DNA of 64,000 nt from Paraburkholderia flagellata (lineage in GTDB: Bacteria; Pseudomonadota; Gammaproteobacteria; Burkholderiales; Burkholderiaceae), in assembly GCF_021390645.1 (NCBI RefSeq), contig NZ_JAJEJT010000005.1, positions 124,001-188,000 of the forward strand, in the 5' to 3' direction. The notes under the pieces are model-generated. The model was not told the origin of the DNA and did no database searches. It was given only the letters and a program-made list of their open reading frames with translations. How positions within the stretch are numbered: the first letter of the stretch is position 1; each line of letters begins with the position of its first letter. Shown here piece after piece: positions 60,779-64,000 of this stretch. Made by a program: the position numbers and the translations under genes.

Positions 60779-61110
60779 TTGAAAGAGGCTGCTAAGGGGA
60801 CCGTCACGGCGGCGCAAATTCGTGCGATCGGCCGTAGTCGGCTTTCCGAGTCCGATGACCGATTGCAGATGCGGAGCCGACGTCTGAGTGTCCGACCGAC
60901 GGTACCAGCGAATGACGGTTCATGGCCGACACCGGCACTTCGGTGGCAGCGGCGCGTTGAACAAATCGAATGCCGCAAAGGCCACACGCAGCGCGGACCA
61001 CGGCCTTTGACGCTTTCCGGTGCCTGCTGCGCTTATGCGTCCGCGCCTCGAGGTATTGGCTCCCGCAGTCGCCGCGTATTGCGGTGACGGGACCCGTCTG
61101 CAAAGCGAAC
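60779..61110. other. intergenic region between the antiporter and SET genes
   Basis: About 330 bp with no credible gene. It contains GAATGACGGTTCATGGCCGA near 60909, similar to a motif near 41154, and probably represents a degenerate dispersed repeat. The two flanking genes converge here. Confidence 0.3.
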
Positions 61111-61545
61111 CTAGATCGGAGCAAGCATGGTGCCGCGGCAACGCCTGTCGCCACAGCGACAGGCGTACTCGCTGGCTGAATTGCGCGCTTGCGCCGAGAC
61201 TTCAAGCGCGTAGTCGATGAACAGCTCCTCGCCGGGCTGGATGTCCCTGAGAGCGTGGATGTAGACGCGGCCTGATTGCTCGATCGCCTTGCAGTTCGCC
61301 TTGCACGCATGATTGAGCCACCTTGCGCCGTTACCGCCGCGGCCGCCATCAATGACGCGCCCGTCCGACAATCCAAAGAGGAAAGTGTGCCCGGCATCGG
61401 CGCGCCGCGCGTACGTGCGGGTCGCTTCCCGCCAGGTGGTGACAAGCCCCTTGTACTCAAAGATGCGTTCGCCGACGGAAAGCGCCCGCAGGGCAAAGAC
61501 ACCCTTTCCGTGAATGGGAGAGTGCCGAACGGAAACGCGCTTCAT
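61111..61545 (-). CDS. SET-domain protein (putative protein lysine methyltransferase)
   Basis: A 144-residue stand-alone SET domain with all key motifs: HGKGVFAL near the start (SAM-binding GxG), RWLNHACKANC (pseudoknot NHxCxxN motif), GEELFIDYA with the catalytic Tyr, and a C-terminal post-SET cysteine cluster CRCGDRRCRG for zinc. Bacterial SET proteins are scarce and often of eukaryotic origin, targeting host histones or the bacterium's own proteins. An HU/H1-like Lys-rich protein encoded 1.6 kb away is a possible substrate, but this is inference. An intact IS3 element sits upstream. Confidence 0.87.
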   Translation of the reverse strand: MKRVSVRHSPIHGKGVFALRALSVGERIFEYKGLVTTWREATRTYARRADAGHTFLFGLSDGRVIDGGRGGNGARWLNHACKANCKAIEQSGRVYIHALRDIQPGEELFIDYALEVSAQARNSASEYACRCGDRRCRGTMLAPI

Positions 61546-61751
61546 GCCGGGAAAGTGTGAGGAAGGGAGATCCTGAGTATAACGGCAGCAATGGCTCCCA
61601 ACATGTGACGGTGGATCGTAGCGGGTGTCTGGTCATGGGCCGGCACATATGGGCCACTCGGCGCTCACTTCGTCGTCGCAAACGCGCCGGCTATTTGCCT
61701 CTTAAGTTTGACCTCGTCGCTGTGCATATTTTGAGGTGGTTGAGGCCGAAG

Positions 61752-61783
61752 TGATCTTACCCACGTTCGGTGGACACCTTGAA
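61752..61783 (+). repeat. left inverted repeat of the IS3 element
   Basis: Starts TGATCTTACCCACG and pairs with 62961-62992 (29 of 32 positions). It lies about 60 bp before orfA and normally contains part of its promoter. Confidence 0.9.
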
Positions 61784-61812
61784 AAGGGCATACTAGCTCT
61801 GCGAGGTGTCTC

Positions 61813-62106
61813 ATGGAACGCAAGGAATACAAGCGGTATAGCCGGGAATTCAAGCTGGAAGCGGTTCGGCTGGCGGCGCTGGGCGAGAAACCAAAGGCGC
61901 AGATTGCTCGCGAGCTTGGAATCCGTGTGAACCAGTTGCGCAACTGGCGGCTCGAGTTCGAAGAAGAGGAGCGCGTCGGCGTGCCGAAACGTGCACCAGT
62001 TCAGGAAGAAGACGTCGCGAAGCTCAAGCGTGAGAATGCTCGGCTCCGGGAGGAGAATGAGCTTTTAAAAAAAGCGGCCATCTACTTCGCGCGGGGATCG
62101 ATGTGA
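61813..62106 (+). CDS. IS3-family transposase OrfA
   Basis: A 97-residue DNA-binding protein with an HTH (YSREFKLEAVRLAALG, AQIARELGIRVNQLRNW) and a C-terminal leucine-zipper coiled coil (KLKRENARLREENELLKKA). The run of seven A followed by G at 62067-62074, inside the coiled-coil codons, is the expected -1 frameshift site. The orfB frame is open from there, so an OrfAB fusion transposase can be made. The stop overlaps the GTG start of orfB. Confidence 0.92.
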   Translation: MERKEYKRYSREFKLEAVRLAALGEKPKAQIARELGIRVNQLRNWRLEFEEEERVGVPKRAPVQEEDVAKLKRENARLREENELLKKAAIYFARGSM

Positions 62107-62987
62107 AGCATCAGTTCATTGCTTCGCATGCGCATAGCTACCCAGTGAAGACCATGTGTCAGGCACTGAACGTCTCGGCTAGCGGTTACTATGCCGCCCG
62201 CACCCGTGTGCCAAGTCGGCGCAGCGAAAGGCAGGCGCTGCTGACCTCGAAGATCCGGTCCATTCATGTCGCAAGCCGCCACACGTACGGTGCCCCGCGC
62301 GTGCATGCCGAACTGCTCGTGCAGGGAGTTGCGTGCAGCCTCAATACGGTAGCCAAACTGATGCGACAGGCACAGATCATGCCGAAAGCCATCAGGCGGT
62401 ATCGCGTGACCACTGACTCGCGCAACACGAGAAAGGCCTCGCCGGATCTGGTCAAGCGCAAATTCCTGGCTGACCGGCCGGACGCCTGCTGGCTGAGCGA
62501 CATCACCTACATCGCAACGCGCGAGGGTTGGCTCTATCTGGCCGCGATCCTGGACCTGCACTCGCGTGCTGTGGTGGGCTGGGCCATGAGCAGGACACTC
62601 GATTGCCGGCTCGCAATGGATGCTCTCCAGATGGCGATAAGCAAACGCGGATCGGCTCCGGGTATCGTGCATTCCGATCAGGGAACAACGTACTCAGCGG
62701 TCGAATATCGTGCCTTGCTCGGCCGGCACGCGATCCGTCAGAGCATGAGCCGCAAGGGAAACTGCTGGGACAACGCGCCAATGGAAAGCTTCTTCCACAC
62801 GTTGAAAACAGAGCTGGTCATGCATTGTGACTTCAAAACCCGCGATCAGGCACGAGCCAGTCTGTTCGAATATATGGAGGTGTTCTACAACCGCCAGCGG
62901 CGTCACTCAACGATCGGTTACGAGGCGCCGCTGCCCTTTGAAATGCTGACGAACGCCAAATTCAAGGTGTCCACGGTTCGTGGGTAA
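62103..62987 (+). CDS. IS3-family transposase OrfB (DDE integrase)
   Basis: A 294-residue integrase-type catalytic protein. The DDE residues are Asp in WLSDITYIAT, Asp in VHSDQGTTYSA, and Glu in NCWDNAPMESFFHTLK, with the usual 35-residue spacing for the last pair. The N-terminal HTH_21 segment (YPVKTMCQALNVSASGYYAA) is intact. It starts at GTG 62103 overlapping the orfA stop, in the -1 frame. Its final 16 codons or so are duplicated in the solo end at 55518. Confidence 0.93.
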   Translation: MKHQFIASHAHSYPVKTMCQALNVSASGYYAARTRVPSRRSERQALLTSKIRSIHVASRHTYGAPRVHAELLVQGVACSLNTVAKLMRQAQIMPKAIRRYRVTTDSRNTRKASPDLVKRKFLADRPDACWLSDITYIATREGWLYLAAILDLHSRAVVGWAMSRTLDCRLAMDALQMAISKRGSAPGIVHSDQGTTYSAVEYRALLGRHAIRQSMSRKGNCWDNAPMESFFHTLKTELVMHCDFKTRDQARASLFEYMEVFYNRQRRHSTIGYEAPLPFEMLTNAKFKVSTVRG

Positions 62988-62992
62988 GATCA
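62961..62992 (-). repeat. right inverted repeat of the IS3 element
   Basis: Reverse complement begins TGATCTTACCCACGAACC and matches the left repeat at 29 of 32 positions. The orfB stop codon lies inside it, as often in IS3 elements. Confidence 0.9.
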
Positions 62993-63091
62993 AAGCGTGC
63001 CGCAATTGTGGCGCACCGTTGTGAGTTCCGCGCGGCTTAGGGTTCCCGCAAGCAGTGCATGATTGGCCTCGATGACGGTGGCGGCGCCCTG

Positions 63092-63118
63092 AAAACAAAA
63101 AGCCCGCTTGGCGGGCTT
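63092..63118 (-). terminator. rho-independent terminator of the HU-like gene
   Basis: AAGCCCGC-TTG/CAA-GCGGGCTT forms a perfect 8-bp stem with a 3-nt loop. On the minus strand it is followed by TTTTGTTTT. It lies 22 bp beyond the stop of the HU-like gene. Confidence 0.88.
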
Positions 63119-63140
63119 CCTGTCAACGTCGCAACGGGCC

Positions 63141-63605
63141 TCAGGCTGCGGCGGCGTCCTTCAGCTTCTTCAGCGCGCGAATCTTCAGCTTCACCGTTGC
63201 CGGCTTTGCATCGAACCAGCGCTCTTGACCCGTGAACGGGTCCTTGCCGAAGCGCTTTTTCTTCGCCGGGACAGCCTGGACGCCGATTTTCACCAGGCCC
63301 GACAGTGTGAACTCACCTGCACCCTTCTTATGCACCGAGCCCAGAATCGTGTCTTCGAGCGCAGCCAGAACGGCTTTGGCTGCTTTCGGATCGACACCGG
63401 CTTGCTCGGCAACGTGCGTTGCCAACGAGGCCTTCGTGAACGTTTCCTTCAGCGGCTTGAGTACGCCATTGGTCGCAGCCTTCTTCGCCGGAGTAACAGC
63501 CTTCGGCGCGGCCTTCCTGGCTGCCGGCTTTGCGGCCTTCGGTGCTGCCTTCGGTGCGGCCGATTTTGCAGCCTTCGGGGCTTTCGTTGCGGTCTTCGTT
63601 GCCGT
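63141..63605 (-). CDS. HU-like DNA-binding protein with Ala/Lys/Pro-rich N-terminal tail; apparent ACG start
   Basis: From ACG 63605 the frame encodes a histone H1-like tail (repeats of KAAPKAAK type, about residues 2-45) followed by an HU/IHF-like domain: LATHVAEQAGVDPKAAKAVL, GEFTLSGLVKIGVQ and RFGKDPFTGQERWFDAKPAT. It would be about 154 residues and act as a nucleoid-associated protein. No ATG, GTG or TTG lies between the upstream in-frame TAA (near 63660) and the tail. ACG, seven bases after AGAGG, is where ATG is expected, so this is either a rare ACG start, a start-loss mutation or a base-call error. A TTG at 63425 would give only the HU domain, with no ribosome binding site. Confidence 0.78.
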   Translation of the reverse strand, partial: TATKTATKAPKAAKSAAPKAAPKAAKPAARKAAPKAVTPAKKAATNGVLKPLKETFTKASLATHVAEQAGVDPKAAKAVLAALEDTILGSVHKKGAGEFTLSGLVKIGVQAVPAKKKRFGKDPFTGQERWFDAKPATVKLKIRALKKLKDAAAA

Positions 63606-64000
63606 GAATAATCCTCTATCAAGTTGAGAACCGCTTAAGACGGTGCACGACGCCTCGCGTTACTGCACTGTCTTAAGCTGGCGCTTAGCGTATCAACGGT
63701 TTTCGCGATTCGCAACAGGAAAGCGCCTTCTGGCAAGCCGTTTCTTCATCGCCAGCGAAGAAAGTCCATGACGCACGCCCGATTTCGCAGCGACCGCGCG
63801 TGAGAGCCGCGTCTGAACAGGAAGAACCGTGCAGTCCCACCGCCTGCACGCATCTACGTATCGGTAAGGCAGCCAACTGCCCAGGTTACGGCGCTTTGCG
63901 GCTTCGCCGAACGGGACACACGTGGCAACCCAGGACCACCTCAAGCAGCGCGCGGAACAAAAAGGCCGCCCAGGATGGTTGACTGCCCAGCTCTCAACGG
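63606..64000. other. right-edge region without a recognised gene
   Basis: Upstream of the HU-like gene the sequence should hold its promoter. Short frames (minus 63693-63944 and plus 63800-63982) have basic, arginine-rich, shadow-like composition and no recognisable family. Nothing else is supported up to the window end. Confidence 0.35.

Larger units (their letters stand above)
61752..62992 (+). mobile_element. complete IS3-family insertion sequence (1241 bp)
   Basis: The ends are TGATCTTACCCACG... at 61752 and its inverted copy at 62992; the terminal 32 bp match at 29 positions. A 3-bp direct repeat AAG flanks the element (61749-61751 and 62993-62995), the target duplication expected for IS3. 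Two overlapping genes, orfA and orfB, are intact and an A-run frameshift signal is present, so the element looks functional and recently inserted. Confidence 0.92.

Noticed and set aside
41154..60928. Shared motif GGTTCATGGCCGA in two spacers as a specific regulatory link
   Set aside because: Only a short stretch matches; it is more likely a fragment of a dispersed degenerate repeat than a shared operator.

Overview
The window looks like a replicon segment from the Burkholderia/Paraburkholderia/Caballeronia group. The supporting signs are high GC, dense short-gap operons, an OmpC-type Burkholderia porin, an Ala/Lys-rich HU-like protein, many LysR regulators, and IS6, IS1182-type and IS3 insertion-sequence debris. 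It reads as accessory catabolic and metal-resistance DNA rather than core genome. No tRNA, rRNA, CRISPR array or phage module was recognised.

Layout. (1) 1-1.4 kb holds IS6 transposase wreckage, an AraC relic and an unrecognised coding relic. (2) 1.4-9.9 kb is a first catabolic locus. A polar-amino-acid ABC transporter (ATPase and two permeases, minus strand) diverges from a VanA-like Rieske oxygenase, its VanB-like reductase and the matching binding protein (plus strand, closed by a clear terminator). Next to it are a histidine ammonia-lyase homologue that lacks the MIO-forming Ala-Ser-Gly, and a LysR regulator. (3) 9.9-11.8 kb is decayed DNA with a haloacid dehalogenase pseudogene and another IS6 fragment. 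(4) 11.8-21.7 kb is a second catabolic locus: an SDR epimerase, a LysR gene and a tightly packed eight-gene operon (Rieske alpha subunit, VOC protein, Rieske ferredoxin, unknown protein, DUF1116 protein, amidase, ferredoxin reductase, MFS transporter). (5) 21.7-41 kb is a metal and envelope stress island. It has a two-component system driving a CzcCBA/Cus-type RND efflux operon (outer-membrane factor broken by two frameshifts) with DUF2127 and cupredoxin genes. Beyond it lie two PAP2 phosphatase paralogues, an MFS transporter, a YncE-like lipoprotein, a DUF1289 protein, a P1B-5-type ATPase with a C-terminal hemerythrin domain, a double universal stress protein and a small membrane protein.

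(6) 41.9-55.3 kb is a third catabolic locus: porin, LacI and LysR regulators, intradiol (hydroxyquinol-type) dioxygenase, TIM-barrel isomerase/dehydratase, two Gfo/Idh/MocA dehydrogenases, a ChvE-MmsA-MmsB sugar-type ABC transporter, a Dabb-domain protein and maleylacetate reductase. Sugar- or cyclitol-type uptake and oxidation genes are therefore joined to the lower hydroxyquinol pathway. The porin and dioxygenase promoters share a nearly superimposable upstream block, which argues for one regulon. I consider this the strongest candidate for an undescribed pathway: a polyol, cyclitol or aryl glycoside funnelled to hydroxyquinol. (7) 55.3-64 kb holds a 60-bp solo end of an IS3 element, a lipoprotein, a kelch/Ig-like secreted protein, a Kef-type antiporter, a SET-domain protein, an intact IS3-family element with a 3-bp target duplication, and an HU-like gene whose only well-placed start codon is ACG.

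All functional statements come from reading the sequence and remembered family knowledge. No database search was run.
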